A stretch of 64,000 nucleotides of DNA from Rothia amarae (GCF_014705945.2 NZ_CP061538.1:1364001-1428000); one strand, 5' to 3'. Positions 30,740 to 38,716 are shown, counted from the stretch's first letter. Notes: generated from the sequence alone by a model not told the origin. Program-made: numbers and translations.

Positions 30740-31387
30740 TTATTGTGCGAACATAGCCGACCAAGAGCCCAGCGGCTGTTTGAGCACAATTTCCTGGTGC
30801 TGTTCTACCTCGTACACGCTCAATCCGCGTGCCTGATAATTCGCGAGAGCGTGCGGACCATCGAGATTACAGGTATGCACCCACACCCGATGAACCTCCG
30901 GCAAATGATGTCTATTGGGAATATCCCACGCCCGTTGAATGACGGTCTGCAAGAAAAGACGACCCAAGCCTTTGCCATGTGCCCAGTCCATCAGCCCAAA
31001 ATAGAGAATTTCGACGTCCGCGGTGGGAGCTATGGAGGACGCCATGAGCTCGGCACTGAGTTGGCAGTACCCTGCAGGAGTGCCATCGAGCGTCAGAATC
31101 CAAACTTCGCTACCTTCTGCATCAAGTTCTTCCTGCCACTGCTCACGCGACCACCCTAACCGTTCATACCAGCGATATGGACCACCAACTACTGCGTAGA
31201 ACCAGCGGACCAGCTCAGGGGTAACATGTTGCGCACGTTCAATACGAACCCCCTGGGGAAGCTCTGCAGGCTGCTCAGCCAGGGCAGAATCCAGCATTTG
31301 TAAGGACGTAATAGTGACATCCTGAGGATACGCTTCCACGCCCCAATCTGCCTGATCTTCAATTTTTTCTTGCGGAAAGTCGTTCAC
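30740..31387 (-). CDS. GNAT-family N-acetyltransferase
   Basis: Protein of 215 aa with a GCN5-like acetyltransferase fold. The acetyl-CoA loop is seen as WAHGKGLGRLFLQTVIQRAW, preceded by VEILYFGLMD and followed by VHTCNLDGPHALANYQARGL, the typical Asn/Tyr end of the domain. The substrate (amine of a small molecule or a protein) is unknown. GTG start directly after the TAA of polA, so it is the second gene of a polA unit. Confidence 0.83.
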   Translation of the reverse strand: MNDFPQEKIEDQADWGVEAYPQDVTITSLQMLDSALAEQPAELPQGVRIERAQHVTPELVRWFYAVVGGPYRWYERLGWSREQWQEELDAEGSEVWILTLDGTPAGYCQLSAELMASSIAPTADVEILYFGLMDWAHGKGLGRLFLQTVIQRAWDIPNRHHLPEVHRVWVHTCNLDGPHALANYQARGLSVYEVEQHQEIVLKQPLGSWSAMFAQ

Positions 31388-34225
31388 TTAATGCCCCGCT
31401 TTATACCAAGAGATTCCGCTACCCACCTGCACGTCCATGGGTACATTGAGGCTGACTGCACTACTCATTTCTTCTTGTAATAGTTGGGTTGCAGCCTCTT
31501 CCTCGCCCGGCGCAACTTCCAGAATGAGTTCGTCGTGAATCTGCAAAAGCATGCGCGTTTTGAGCTGCTCTTTTTCCAAACGATTCTGCACATTAATCAT
31601 GGCAATCTTCATAATATCTGCGGCTGTACCTTGAATGGGAGCGTTCAAAGCTGCACGCTCGGCGGCCTCGCGGCGCTGGCGGTTAGAGCTATTCAAGTCG
31701 CTCAGGGTACGGCGTCGCCCAAACATCGTTTCGGTATAGCCATCTTTGTGGGCTTGCTGAACGGTGCCCCGCAAGAAACGCCCGACATCACCAAATCGCT
31801 TGAAATAGTTAACGGTAAGTAGGGCAGCTTCATCCACAGGTATACCCAACTGTTTGGACAGTCCGAAACGGGAGAGCCCGTATGCGAGTCCATAGGACAT
31901 CGCTTTTACTTTGGCGCGCATCTCTGAAGTCACGTCCTCGGGAGCCACTCCGAAGACTTCTGAACCGACGAAGCGGTGCAAGTCTTCGCCCTCCTTATAC
32001 GCCTGAATCAGCTTTTCATCATCCGCCAGATGCACCATAATCCGCATTTCAATCTGCGAATAATCGGCGGTCAGCAAGGTGGTGAAATCGGTGCCGTCAA
32101 TCGTGCGAGGATCCACGATGAACGCCTCGCGAATCTTTCGACCCTCAGCAGTACGAATCGGGATGTTCTGCAGGTTGGGATCGGTCGAGGAAAGACGCCC
32201 CGTTGCAGCAACATTTTGCTGGAAAGTGGTGTGAATGCGCCCGTCCCCCGCTGTAGCCTTTTGCAAGCCCTCGACAGTCTGTTTGAGTTTCGTGAAGTCA
32301 CGGTAGGTCTGAAGTGCCACCAAGAACTGCGCGCCCTTAGACTCTGGGCTAATTTTTGCGAGTAAGTCAGCCATTGAATCGGCGTCGGTAGAATATCCAG
32401 ATTTCAGTTTGCGAGTAGTAGGCAGTTCAAGTTCTTCAAAGAGGACGCTTTGAAGCTGCTTGGGCGATCCTAGGTTCACCTCATGGTTAATGAGGCTGTA
32501 TGCCTCTTCGGTAGCCTGTTTGATGAAGCTTTGGTAATACTCCTTGAGATCCCCCAGCACCTGGGAATCTACCGCGATACCTGCAATTTCCATTTCAGCA
32601 AGCACAGTAGCCAGAGGTAGTTCGATTTCTTCATACAGTTTAAGTTGATTTTGCTGGCGCAAATCCATATCCAGGGCAAGCGTTAGTTCTTGAAGATAGC
32701 GGGCGGTCAACGCTGCATATTCAATGTCCACACTGGGCTCTTCAGCAAACAGGTCCCCTTGCACATTTTCTTCTTGCGCCTCGGGCTCGGGAAAATCTGT
32801 GTGCAGATACTGAGTACAGAGATCTTGCATCATGGCTAAAAAGCTACGACGACGTGCGGTAGGAATATGCCCGCAGACATAGGAACTCAGCATCGGGTCT
32901 TCCACTGCGCCCGTGAGCTGAAAACCACGAGCTTTCAGAGACTTAAACTGCTGCTTGAGGTCATAGACGATTTTCGGTGCGTTTTCATCGCTTAGCCAAT
33001 CAGAAAAAGCTTTCTCTAGCTCGGGACTTGCTGAGGTGAAATCAATCCATGCAGCCTGAGTACCGCCCAGCAACACTGCTCCCTGAAGGTTTTCTTCATG
33101 CGCATAACCGGCTTCCGGTGCATCTGGCTGCGCTTGCGGGAGCAACACCAGCGCGTTTGCCAGCCGCTGGGAAACTTCGACGGGACGGTTCGTTGCCGAG
33201 ATTGATTCCTGGGCGTTTTGCACGAACCCAGAAAAACCTTCAGCAGTTTCGACCGTAGTCACCGCATCCACAGTAATATCTACCTGCATTGCGGCTGCTT
33301 GCGCCATCGAAGAGAAAAGTTCGGCGGTTCGCTTGCGAATCGTGGAAAATTCCAGTTCGTCAAAGAGCGCGTCTAACTCTGCCGGGTCTGCAGGACCATA
33401 GTGTGCGGCGTCGTCCAGAGTAATTGGCATCTCCAAATCATCCACCAGCCTATTGAGGCGGCGGTTACGCAGAACGTCTTCTACATGTTCCCGCAGGGCT
33501 TCACCCTTTTTGCCTTTGATTTTATCCTGGTTCTGAATGATGCCGTTGAGATCGCCAAATTCGTTAATCCATTTAGCGGCGAAACCTGGTCCAACACCGG
33601 GAACACCAGGAAGGTTATCTGCCTGTTCGCCGGTGAGCGCAGCCAGGTCGGGGTAAAGGTGAGGAGGTACTTTGTATTTTTCTTCTACTGCCGCGGCATC
33701 CATTCGACGAATTCCCTTGGAGGGGCCGGTGGTGACAGGGTAAAGAATAGTGACGTCGTCGTTAATGAGCTGGAAAGCATCACGGTCGCCAGAGACTATG
33801 CCCACGGTAAATCCTTGGGCCACTGCCGCTTTTGCAAAAGTTGCCACAATGTCATCGGCTTCATAGCGTTCAACCGTCACCGACGGAATCTGCAGAGCTT
33901 CCAAAACCTTTTGGATGAGTTCAATCTGGCCAAAAAATTCCTCGGGAGTTTCCGAGCGACCACCCTTGTATTCGCCATATTCTTCGGTGCGGAATGTACC
34001 GCCAGCTAGGTCAAATGCAGTAATAATGTGAGTTGGTTGCTCAGACTTGATGAGGCTCAATAAAGTGGAGAGGAACCCGTGGACGGCGTTAGTGTGCTGC
34101 CCGTAGCTGGTCACGAAGACCTCCGCAGGAGCGCCGTAGAAGGAACGGAAAGCTAGCGAATGCCCGTCAATGAGGAGAAGCTTTTTCTTATCGTTTACTG
34201 CATGAGTTGTAGTCACGGTGTCCAT
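31388..34225 (-). CDS. polA: DNA polymerase I
   Basis: DNA polymerase I, 945 aa, for Okazaki-fragment maturation and repair synthesis. An N-terminal 5'-3' exonuclease domain (IDGHSLAFRSFYGAP, YEADDIVATFA, VSGDRDAFQL) is followed by a middle domain and an A-family polymerase core with motif A TADYSQIEMR, the O-helix region SYGLAYGLSRFGLSK and motif C LLQIHDELILEV. The middle 3'-5' proofreading domain lacks the DxE metal-binding motif, as usual in this phylum, so proofreading is probably absent. ATG 34225 with GGAAG eight bases upstream. It precedes the GNAT gene without a gap. Confidence 0.96.
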   Translation of the reverse strand: MDTVTTTHAVNDKKKLLLIDGHSLAFRSFYGAPAEVFVTSYGQHTNAVHGFLSTLLSLIKSEQPTHIITAFDLAGGTFRTEEYGEYKGGRSETPEEFFGQIELIQKVLEALQIPSVTVERYEADDIVATFAKAAVAQGFTVGIVSGDRDAFQLINDDVTILYPVTTGPSKGIRRMDAAAVEEKYKVPPHLYPDLAALTGEQADNLPGVPGVGPGFAAKWINEFGDLNGIIQNQDKIKGKKGEALREHVEDVLRNRRLNRLVDDLEMPITLDDAAHYGPADPAELDALFDELEFSTIRKRTAELFSSMAQAAAMQVDITVDAVTTVETAEGFSGFVQNAQESISATNRPVEVSQRLANALVLLPQAQPDAPEAGYAHEENLQGAVLLGGTQAAWIDFTSASPELEKAFSDWLSDENAPKIVYDLKQQFKSLKARGFQLTGAVEDPMLSSYVCGHIPTARRRSFLAMMQDLCTQYLHTDFPEPEAQEENVQGDLFAEEPSVDIEYAALTARYLQELTLALDMDLRQQNQLKLYEEIELPLATVLAEMEIAGIAVDSQVLGDLKEYYQSFIKQATEEAYSLINHEVNLGSPKQLQSVLFEELELPTTRKLKSGYSTDADSMADLLAKISPESKGAQFLVALQTYRDFTKLKQTVEGLQKATAGDGRIHTTFQQNVAATGRLSSTDPNLQNIPIRTAEGRKIREAFIVDPRTIDGTDFTTLLTADYSQIEMRIMVHLADDEKLIQAYKEGEDLHRFVGSEVFGVAPEDVTSEMRAKVKAMSYGLAYGLSRFGLSKQLGIPVDEAALLTVNYFKRFGDVGRFLRGTVQQAHKDGYTETMFGRRRTLSDLNSSNRQRREAAERAALNAPIQGTAADIMKIAMINVQNRLEKEQLKTRMLLQIHDELILEVAPGEEEAATQLLQEEMSSAVSLNVPMDVQVGSGISWYKAGH

Positions 34226-34314
34226 CCTAATAGCTTCCAGTATTTGCTTCTACGGTGAAAAGTTCAGGTTACTAGGATACTCTCATAGGCGAATCTTCTA
34301 GAGAAAGGCATCCG

Positions 34315-34794
34315 ATGACTCCCAATTCTGAGCATTCCAGTGAACCACTCGACCCTCAATTTCAACGGGACCTAGAAAAGAGCGGCATTCCTCAAGAAAA
34401 GTGGCACAGGTTCTCCCAGCATGGACTGGGAACACTGATTCCTAAAATGGGCATCTTTTTCGAAGAATTAACTGCAGAATATACTGTGGCAACTATGCCA
34501 GTGGCAGAAAATACTCAACCCGGCGGCCTATTGCACGGTGGAGCCAGCGCGGCCCTCCTCGAGACGCTCGGCTCTTTCGCAGCCAACGAAGCTACGCCCG
34601 AAGGATACGTGGCGGTTGGTACAGAACTCAATATTTCCCATGTTCGCTCGGCAACTTCGGGTTTGGTTCGGGGAACCTGCATCGCCCTAAAAATCGGTCG
34701 GAGGCAGTGCGTGCACCGCATTGATATCACCGATGAGCACGGAAAGCTCATCAGTACCGGGCGCATGACAAACAGCATCATCCCCCGCAGATAA
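34315..34794 (+). CDS. Hotdog-fold (PaaI-type) thioesterase
   Basis: Thioesterase-superfamily protein, 159 aa. The family fingerprint is GGLLHGGASAALLETLGS, where the conserved acidic residue of the hotdog helix is the Glu of LLETLG. Such enzymes hydrolyse acyl- or aryl-CoA thioesters; in menaquinone-making bacteria relatives release DHNA from CoA, but the substrate is not readable here. ATG 34315 has GAAAGG six bases upstream. Divergent from polA. Confidence 0.85.
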   Translation: MTPNSEHSSEPLDPQFQRDLEKSGIPQEKWHRFSQHGLGTLIPKMGIFFEELTAEYTVATMPVAENTQPGGLLHGGASAALLETLGSFAANEATPEGYVAVGTELNISHVRSATSGLVRGTCIALKIGRRQCVHRIDITDEHGKLISTGRMTNSIIPRR

Positions 34795-34824
34795 CAGACT
34801 CTTTAGTTAGCGAAAGTACTTTAT

Positions 34825-34992
34825 ATGCGTCAAAAAATCGGCACAGTCTTTCTTCTGCTTACCATACTTTGCCTGGTGACAGCTATCAATATAGGTAGTT
34901 GGTGGTGGTTGGGCGTTTTTCTCTGCACTTTAGTGACTCTGTGGGGTATAGGCTTTACATCATCAGATTCTGAAGAAAAATCACAGCGGTAA
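34825..34992 (+). CDS. Small two-helix membrane protein
   Basis: Open frame of 55 codons, start ATG 34825 with GAAAG about nine bases upstream. The product is MRQKIGTVFLLLTILCLVTA, then a second hydrophobic stretch with a Trp-rich turn (GSWWWLGVFLC) and a short charged tail (SSDSEEKSQR). It looks like a short membrane hairpin protein with no recognised family. It follows the thioesterase gene by 30 bp and sits just before a terminator, which supports expression as part of that unit. Confidence 0.55.
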   Translation: MRQKIGTVFLLLTILCLVTAINIGSWWWLGVFLCTLVTLWGIGFTSSDSEEKSQR

Positions 34993-35002
34993 CGCCTATA
35001 AA

Positions 35003-35040
35003 ATCAGCGACGTCCCGCTTAATAGAGGGACGTCGCTGAT
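35003..35040. terminator. Bidirectional terminator between the small membrane gene and the ANTAR regulator
   Basis: Fourteen-base perfect inverted repeat (ATCAGCGACGTCCC and its complement) around a ten-base loop, between converging genes. Confidence 0.85.
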
Positions 35041-35068
35041 ATGAGGTTCTTTCACCTTTAACAAACGG

Positions 35069-35683
35069 TTAGGAAACTTGATTGACGATGGTTTCCGCTA
35101 CTTCTTTCATCGACAGTCTGCGATCCATAGAAGTTTTCTGTATCCAGCGGAAAGCTTCAGGCTCGCTCAATCCCATCTTTGAAATCAGCAAAGACTTCGC
35201 GCGATCGACTAATTTGCGGGTTTCGAATTGGTCCTTGATATTTGTCACTTCGTTCTGCAAGGCAACAATTTGTTCGTACCTGCTGATGGCAACTTCAATC
35301 GCAGGAATCAAATCATGGGGGCCAAAAGGCTTGACGACGTACGCCATTGCCCCAGCTTCTGTAGCTCGATCGACTAGTTCTTTTTGGCTAAATGCCGTCA
35401 GCAAAACTACCGGTGCCAATTGTTTCTTGGAAATTTCCTCGGCTGCTGTAATGCCGTCCATAATCGGCATTTTCACATCCATCAACACCAGATGGGGGCG
35501 ATGCAGTTCAGCTAGTTCAACAGCTTTTTGACCGTTGTCCGTCTCTGCAACGACGTCAAAGCCTTGGTCACGCAAGATTTCAACAATATCCATACGGATG
35601 AGGGCTTCATCTTCTGCAACGACGACGGTGCGGGCAGGCTCCTGTTCTTCGCTGACTGAATCAGCTGGCGTCTGCTCTGACAT
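35069..35683 (-). CDS. ANTAR-domain response regulator (PdtaR-like)
   Basis: Response regulator of 204 aa. The receiver domain has the acidic pocket (VVAEDEALIRMDIVEIL), the phosphorylated Asp in LVLMDVKMP, Thr in VVLLTAFS and Lys in YVVKPFGP. A coiled linker (YEQIVALQNEVTNIKDQF) leads to an ANTAR RNA-binding domain (LVDRAKSLLISKMGLSE). ANTAR proteins act as antiterminators by binding paired stem-loops in target transcripts after phosphorylation. No partner kinase is in the window. The gene lies beside tRNA-Leu at the edge of the integrated element. Confidence 0.93.
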   Translation of the reverse strand: MSEQTPADSVSEEQEPARTVVVAEDEALIRMDIVEILRDQGFDVVAETDNGQKAVELAELHRPHLVLMDVKMPIMDGITAAEEISKKQLAPVVLLTAFSQKELVDRATEAGAMAYVVKPFGPHDLIPAIEVAISRYEQIVALQNEVTNIKDQFETRKLVDRAKSLLISKMGLSEPEAFRWIQKTSMDRRLSMKEVAETIVNQVS

Positions 35684-35875
35684 GCTTTACTCCTTTAATC
35701 TTATTCTTATATTTAAGTTTCTCACGTTTGAGGCTGTGGTAGCGAAGCTAGGAGGTAAATTCTGGTGCGAAATCGGTGGAGGTGGGCAATGGAATATGAG
35801 CCGATTTTATTTTTTAGAAAAATCAATGTACAGTAATAAAGCACTCACCGATTGGTGGATGTCTCTGAGACAGAG

Positions 35876-35955
35876 GCCCAAGTGGCGGAATTGGCAGACG
35901 CGCCGCACTCAAAATGCGGTTCTTAGGAGTGTGGGTTCGAGTCCCACCTTGGGCA
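35876..35955 (+). tRNA. tRNA-Leu (anticodon CAA)
   Basis: Class II tRNA of about 80 bases. The acceptor stem is GCCCAAG with CTTGGGC, the anticodon stem-loop CCGCA-CTCAAAA-TGCGG gives anticodon CAA, and the T-arm is GTGGGTTCGAGTCCCAC; a short variable arm is present. No CCA is encoded. Its 3' half is the integration site of the mobile element; the gene is left intact. Confidence 0.95.
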
Positions 35956-35956
35956 C
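35907..35956 (+). repeat. attL: 3' half of tRNA-Leu
   Basis: Fifty-base sequence from the anticodon loop side to the tRNA end plus one base, repeated at 40650-40699 with a single G-to-A difference (35916 versus 40659) that lies in the anticodon stem of the tRNA. Confidence 0.9.
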
Positions 35957-35962
35957 AATATA

Positions 35963-35997
35963 GCCCCTGACTAGGCGAAACAAACCTAGTCGGGGGC
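35963..35997 (+). terminator. Terminator carried by the element, just after the tRNA
   Basis: Hairpin GCCCCTGACTAGG paired with CCTAGTCGGGGGC (one wobble), then ATTTTTTA. It lies seven bases inside the element and replaces the displaced native tRNA terminator. Confidence 0.75.
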
Positions 35998-36024
35998 ATT
36001 TTTTATGCCCCGATAAACATTGCT

Positions 36025-36046
36025 GCACGTAGTTCCGCAGGTAGTT
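36025..36046. promoter_or_regulatory. Left arm-type integrase site (paired repeat)
   Basis: GCACGTAGTT and GCAGGTAGTT at a 12-bp spacing, 68 bp inside the left end; the same pair occurs near the right end at 40525-40546. This is the layout of arm sites bound by the N-terminal domain of tyrosine integrases. Confidence 0.55.
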
Positions 36047-36230
36047 AACAAAAAAGAAGCCCCCCACCACCCGTAAGGGCAATGAGGGGCAAACAATTTT
36101 TTAGGCAGGAACCGAACCGCCACCAGGAGTAATCGAAGGATCCTCCTCACTGAGAGGAGTCTCCTCCCCTTTGTTTTGGGTATAAAAAAGTCCCAGGGGA
36201 AGGCACTCCCCCCTGAGACGCTGGCTTATA

Positions 36231-36236
36231 TATAGT
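36231..36236 (+). promoter_or_regulatory. -10 element (TATAGT) before the membrane gene
   Basis: TATAGT ends seven bases before ATG 36244, so transcription could start at that codon; no ribosome site precedes it. Confidence 0.4.
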
Positions 36237-36243
36237 TATGAGA

Positions 36244-36798
36244 ATGACTGCACTTGAAATACTCACCATTGTTGGAATTGTTGCCTCAGTAATGGCAGCA
36301 GGATTCGCTCTTTTTCAGATTCTTCTTACTCGAGAAAAATCTGATGTTGAATGGGAAGACTATAAAGAATCAGACGGTATTTTCCGCGTCCGAAATATCG
36401 GTACTAGCACCGCGTATAAAGTGCAGTTATCTGCTTGGACTAGTGAAGAAATTGCAGAGACCGTTGAGGAGAAAAAAGTTGAACCAAACGGTTATGTAAC
36501 TTTTGTTTTGCCTGAACGAGAATCTAAAGGCCCCGCTCCGGTTAATATCCCCAGAGTTTCTCTACCTCGTGTTTCTGATATACCACCTAGTGAACGGTCA
36601 GATACTGATAATCCGATACTCCGGAATATGCGTAAAGACCTCGATTCGCAGTGGGCTATGAAAAAGCAGATGCAGGATGCAGACGACGCAATGTTTCTTC
36701 ATGCCAAGAAGCAAGCTGAATCTCAGCAGGTTATCTATAAAGTAATCTGGTGCAGTAGGCGCGGCGTGTGGAGTACTTATTCATCGACGACTGGATAA
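36244..36798 (+). CDS. Hypothetical single-helix membrane protein of the element
   Basis: Not recognised. About 184 aa from ATG 36244, or 186 from ATG 36238. One N-terminal membrane helix (LEILTIVGIVASVMAAGFAL) is followed by a mostly polar region containing a short beta-rich block (FRVRNIGTSTAYKVQLSAW) and a long charged helical part ending in a Trp/Ser-rich tail (CSRRGVWSTYSS). The first residues after the helix are acidic. There is no signal-peptidase site and no enzymatic motif. The A+T-rich composition differs from chromosomal genes. The 3' end overlaps a possible minus-strand gene by 18 bp. Confidence 0.6.
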   Translation: MTALEILTIVGIVASVMAAGFALFQILLTREKSDVEWEDYKESDGIFRVRNIGTSTAYKVQLSAWTSEEIAETVEEKKVEPNGYVTFVLPERESKGPAPVNIPRVSLPRVSDIPPSERSDTDNPILRNMRKDLDSQWAMKKQMQDADDAMFLHAKKQAESQQVIYKVIWCSRRGVWSTYSSTTG

Positions 36799-36975
36799 GT
36801 ATTTGACAGTTTCATTGAGGTTGAGGATGAAAGAATTTATTTCCTGAAATGTTTCTATGTCATTCTCGTTTTTTGTTTTGAGAGCTTGGACTGCTAAATC
36901 TGTTTTCCGGTTTATCGTGTAAATGGATATTCCAAACCCGGCGCCTATGCCGATTAGTATTAGATTTTTTAGAAT
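36781..36975 (-). CDS. Possible small membrane protein with ATT start
   Basis: Open frame of 64 codons with no ATG, GTG or TTG in reach. The only strong ribosome site (AAAGGA, seven bases upstream) points at ATT 36975. The product begins with a glycine-rich membrane helix (LKNLILIGIGAGFGISIY) followed by a charged helix (RKTDLAVQALKTKNENDIET). It is not recognised. Either translation starts at ATT, as in infC, or the start codon was lost by one base and this is a remnant. The stretch 36976-37191 above it holds only this gene's upstream region and the repressor gene's downstream region; I saw nothing else there. Confidence 0.35.
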   Translation of the reverse strand: MLKNLILIGIGAGFGISIYTINRKTDLAVQALKTKNENDIETFQEINSFILNLNETVKYLSSRR

Positions 36976-37191
36976 CTTACTTTCCTTTCGTGGTTGGTTT
37001 TTGTGGCCTCTCGCCCCTTTCTTTTTGGGGTGGGAAGCTTTTTTGTTTAAGCCGTGTGTTCTCTATGTGGTTTTCAATCAGCGACTAGCGAGCTCTCACC
37101 TCGTTTTTTGAAACCGCACCTAGCGTTTGCGGTCGGCACCCTTTAGACCCTGCGCTCGGGTTCCCCATTTAGGGAAGTTTGGGTAAAAAAA

Positions 37192-37431
37192 TTAGGCGGC
37201 TTTATTCTGAATTTCAGAAATATGCTCTTCGGTAAACCAGGTAATTGAGGTTCCGAAGAATTCAGTTACCCGCACCAATTCGGTGGCAGATAATGAGCGC
37301 CATCCCTTAGTGATTTCACTAATGGTGTTTTTGCCAAAGCCTAGATTGATTGCAAGTTCAGCCTGCGTGAATCCTTGCTTGGCGAGTGCTATGCGGATGT
37401 TTTCTCCGATAGTCGCATTTAGGTTTTTCAT
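37192..37431 (-). CDS. XRE-family helix-turn-helix regulator of the element
   Basis: Repressor-like DNA-binding protein of 79 aa, essentially one Cro/C1-type domain: IRIALAKQGFTQAELAINLG and then FGKNTISEITKGWRSLSATE carry the two helices of the fold. A near-perfect ribosome site (AAGGAGGT) precedes ATG 37431. It is divergent from another HTH gene with 99 bp between, in which an operator overlaps its own promoter. This is the layout of a lysogeny switch, so this gene is likely the regulator of element excision or cargo. Confidence 0.85.
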   Translation of the reverse strand: MKNLNATIGENIRIALAKQGFTQAELAINLGFGKNTISEITKGWRSLSATELVRVTEFFGTSITWFTEEHISEIQNKAA

Positions 37432-37456
37432 GTCACCTCCTTGAGGTACGTCAACT

Positions 37457-37486
37457 ACACTAATTCACCAAATAGGGAATTATCAA
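37457..37486 (-). promoter_or_regulatory. Promoter of the XRE regulator, with overlapping operator
   Basis: On the minus strand TTGATA (37481-37486) and TAGTGT (37457-37462) are 18 bp apart. The inverted repeat TAATTC...GAATTA (37461-37482) spans the spacer, so a bound repressor would block this promoter. Confidence 0.6.
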
Positions 37487-37517
37487 ACAAAAAAGGGAAA
37501 AAGTTTTGAAACTGGGG

Positions 37518-37523
37518 TAAAGT
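37518..37523 (+). promoter_or_regulatory. -10 element before the rightward HTH gene
   Basis: TAAAGT ends seven bases before ATG 37531; no ribosome site is present, suggesting leaderless translation. Confidence 0.4.
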
Positions 37524-37530
37524 TCCTTAT

Positions 37531-37851
37531 ATGCCACGTAAAGGAACCGGAAAAGCAAACAGATTCAGTGAACTACTGAATGAAGAAATCAAAGTCCTTA
37601 TGACCCGTCAATCACAGACTCTCGTAAGCATGGAAGAACAGACAGGCATCAGTCGAAACCGCCTCAGTAAATCCGTATACAACTCAGAATCTCCACTAAA
37701 CACTAATGAATTAGATCAACTATGTAAGGCGCTAGGGGCCAAGCCTTCCGAAGTTGTACGTCGAGCAGAGAGAGCTCTCCAGTACGAAAGTTTCGCCCTT
37801 GCCGCTTACCGATCAGATGAACCGAAAGGCGCAGACGAAATCTTTGAATAA
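37531..37851 (+). CDS. Helix-turn-helix protein of the element
   Basis: DNA-binding protein of 106 aa. The core (LVSMEEQTGISRNRLSKSVY followed by NTNELDQLCKALGAKPSEVV) matches a Cro/C1-type helix-turn-helix. The tail (YESFALAAYRSDEPKGAD) is polar. It is the rightward member of the divergent regulator pair and reads into the PH-domain gene, overlapping it by about 35 bp, so both are probably one transcript. It could be the antagonist or a second repressor. Confidence 0.8.
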   Translation: MPRKGTGKANRFSELLNEEIKVLMTRQSQTLVSMEEQTGISRNRLSKSVYNSESPLNTNELDQLCKALGAKPSEVVRRAERALQYESFALAAYRSDEPKGADEIFE

Positions 37852-38461
37852 CTACGAGCCCTTCCAACACGCCGAATCCCTCAACATCGACGTCCATTGG
37901 GAGGAACTCCCCCACAACATCCACGGACTATGGACCGGAACAGCAATCATCATCGACCCCGATGAATACCAATGCGTACTGAAGGCATACCCTAACAACC
38001 TCCCCTACATCGCTAATGAACTAGGGGTCACCCAACGAATCCTTCACGTATTCGCGCAACACCACTCACGAGAAAGTAAAAAAATGCCAACACCAACCAC
38101 TAACGCAATCCTCGCCTGGACTCTCATCTCAGAAATCCAGCACCCCGCTGACCTCCCCCAAATCCTCACCACCAACGAACACCCCATCGTCTCCTTTAAA
38201 ACCTTCAGAGATTCAGCAACGTTCACCAACAAACGACTCATTGTCCGTGATGCTCAAGGACTCACAGGGAAGAAAGTTGAAATGTACTCCTTGCCCTACT
38301 CCTCTATTCACATGTGGTCATCCGAGAACTCTGCATCATCTCTCGACCGAGACGAAGAACTAGAGCTCTGGACAAAAATGGGGCACATTAAAATAAGAAT
38401 CCGCAAAGGACTCGATGTCCGAAAGATTGACCGACTCATCAGCGAAAACGTCCTTAAATAA
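37817..38461 (+). CDS. PH-domain protein with a possibly degenerate ImmA-like front end
   Basis: About 214 aa from ATG 37817; the start is uncertain, and TTG 37844 is another option. The C-terminal half (TNKRLIVRDAQGLTGKKVEM, then YSLPYSSIHMWSSE and LWTKMGHIKIRI) is a bacterial PH domain, usually found alone in proteins of unknown role. The N-terminal half (VHWEELPHNIHGLWTGTAII) resembles the start of ImmA/IrrE-type proteins that follow XRE genes in phages, but the metal-binding HExxH helix is absent. It may therefore be a fusion of a dead ImmA with a PH domain. No catalytic role can be assigned. Confidence 0.7.
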   Translation: MNRKAQTKSLNNYEPFQHAESLNIDVHWEELPHNIHGLWTGTAIIIDPDEYQCVLKAYPNNLPYIANELGVTQRILHVFAQHHSRESKKMPTPTTNAILAWTLISEIQHPADLPQILTTNEHPIVSFKTFRDSATFTNKRLIVRDAQGLTGKKVEMYSLPYSSIHMWSSENSASSLDRDEELELWTKMGHIKIRIRKGLDVRKIDRLISENVLK

Positions 38462-38467
38462 AAAAGA

Positions 38468-38497
38468 CCCCGCTCCACCAGCATTGGTGGGGCGGGG
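38468..38497. terminator. Bidirectional terminator after the PH-domain gene
   Basis: Thirteen-base perfect inverted repeat (CCCCGCTCCACCA and complement) around GCAT, with A-rich and T-rich flanks, between converging genes. Confidence 0.8.
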
Positions 38498-38509
38498 ATA
38501 GTAAAAAAC

Positions 38510-38716
38510 TTACTGGGCAAGAGCCCAACGAAGCGTACCCAAAGCACCTTTGCGCTTGAGCGTATTTCTAAAAGTAGGGTTCTGCTCTTCTTGGCGAAGT
38601 CGAGCGTTATCAGCTGCCATCTGGCGACGCTGCTCCGCAACGAGCTTCCTCGCGCGCTCCTCACTCAAAGGACGAGGGGCAGGCAAACCCTTAAATTGTG
38701 ATGATTTTGTTGTCAT
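38510..38716 (-). CDS. Small hypothetical basic protein of the element
   Basis: Not recognised. 68 aa, start ATG 38716 with AAAGGAG nine bases upstream. The N-terminal half is a proline-rich stretch (FKGLPAPRPLSEERA), and the rest is a charged, probably helical region (KLVAEQRRQMAADNARLRQE) ending RWALAQ. There is no membrane segment. It follows the membrane gene at 38818 on the same strand by about 100 bp, so both are probably one transcript. Confidence 0.6.
   Translation of the reverse strand: MTTKSSQFKGLPAPRPLSEERARKLVAEQRRQMAADNARLRQEEQNPTFRNTLKRKGALGTLRWALAQ

Noticed and set aside
36098-36237. Minus-strand open stretch ending SVPA with a protein-like tail
   Set aside because: No ATG, GTG or TTG with a ribosome site in frame, and the region has competing hairpins; not supported as a gene.
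36923-37111. Plus-strand open frame of 62 codons with a hydrophobic product
   Set aside because: No ribosome site or -10 box; it lies over the possible minus-strand membrane gene and its product shows random-looking composition.
37703-37924. Minus-strand open frame across the HTH/PH-domain junction
   Set aside because: No ribosome site and it is antisense to two supported genes.
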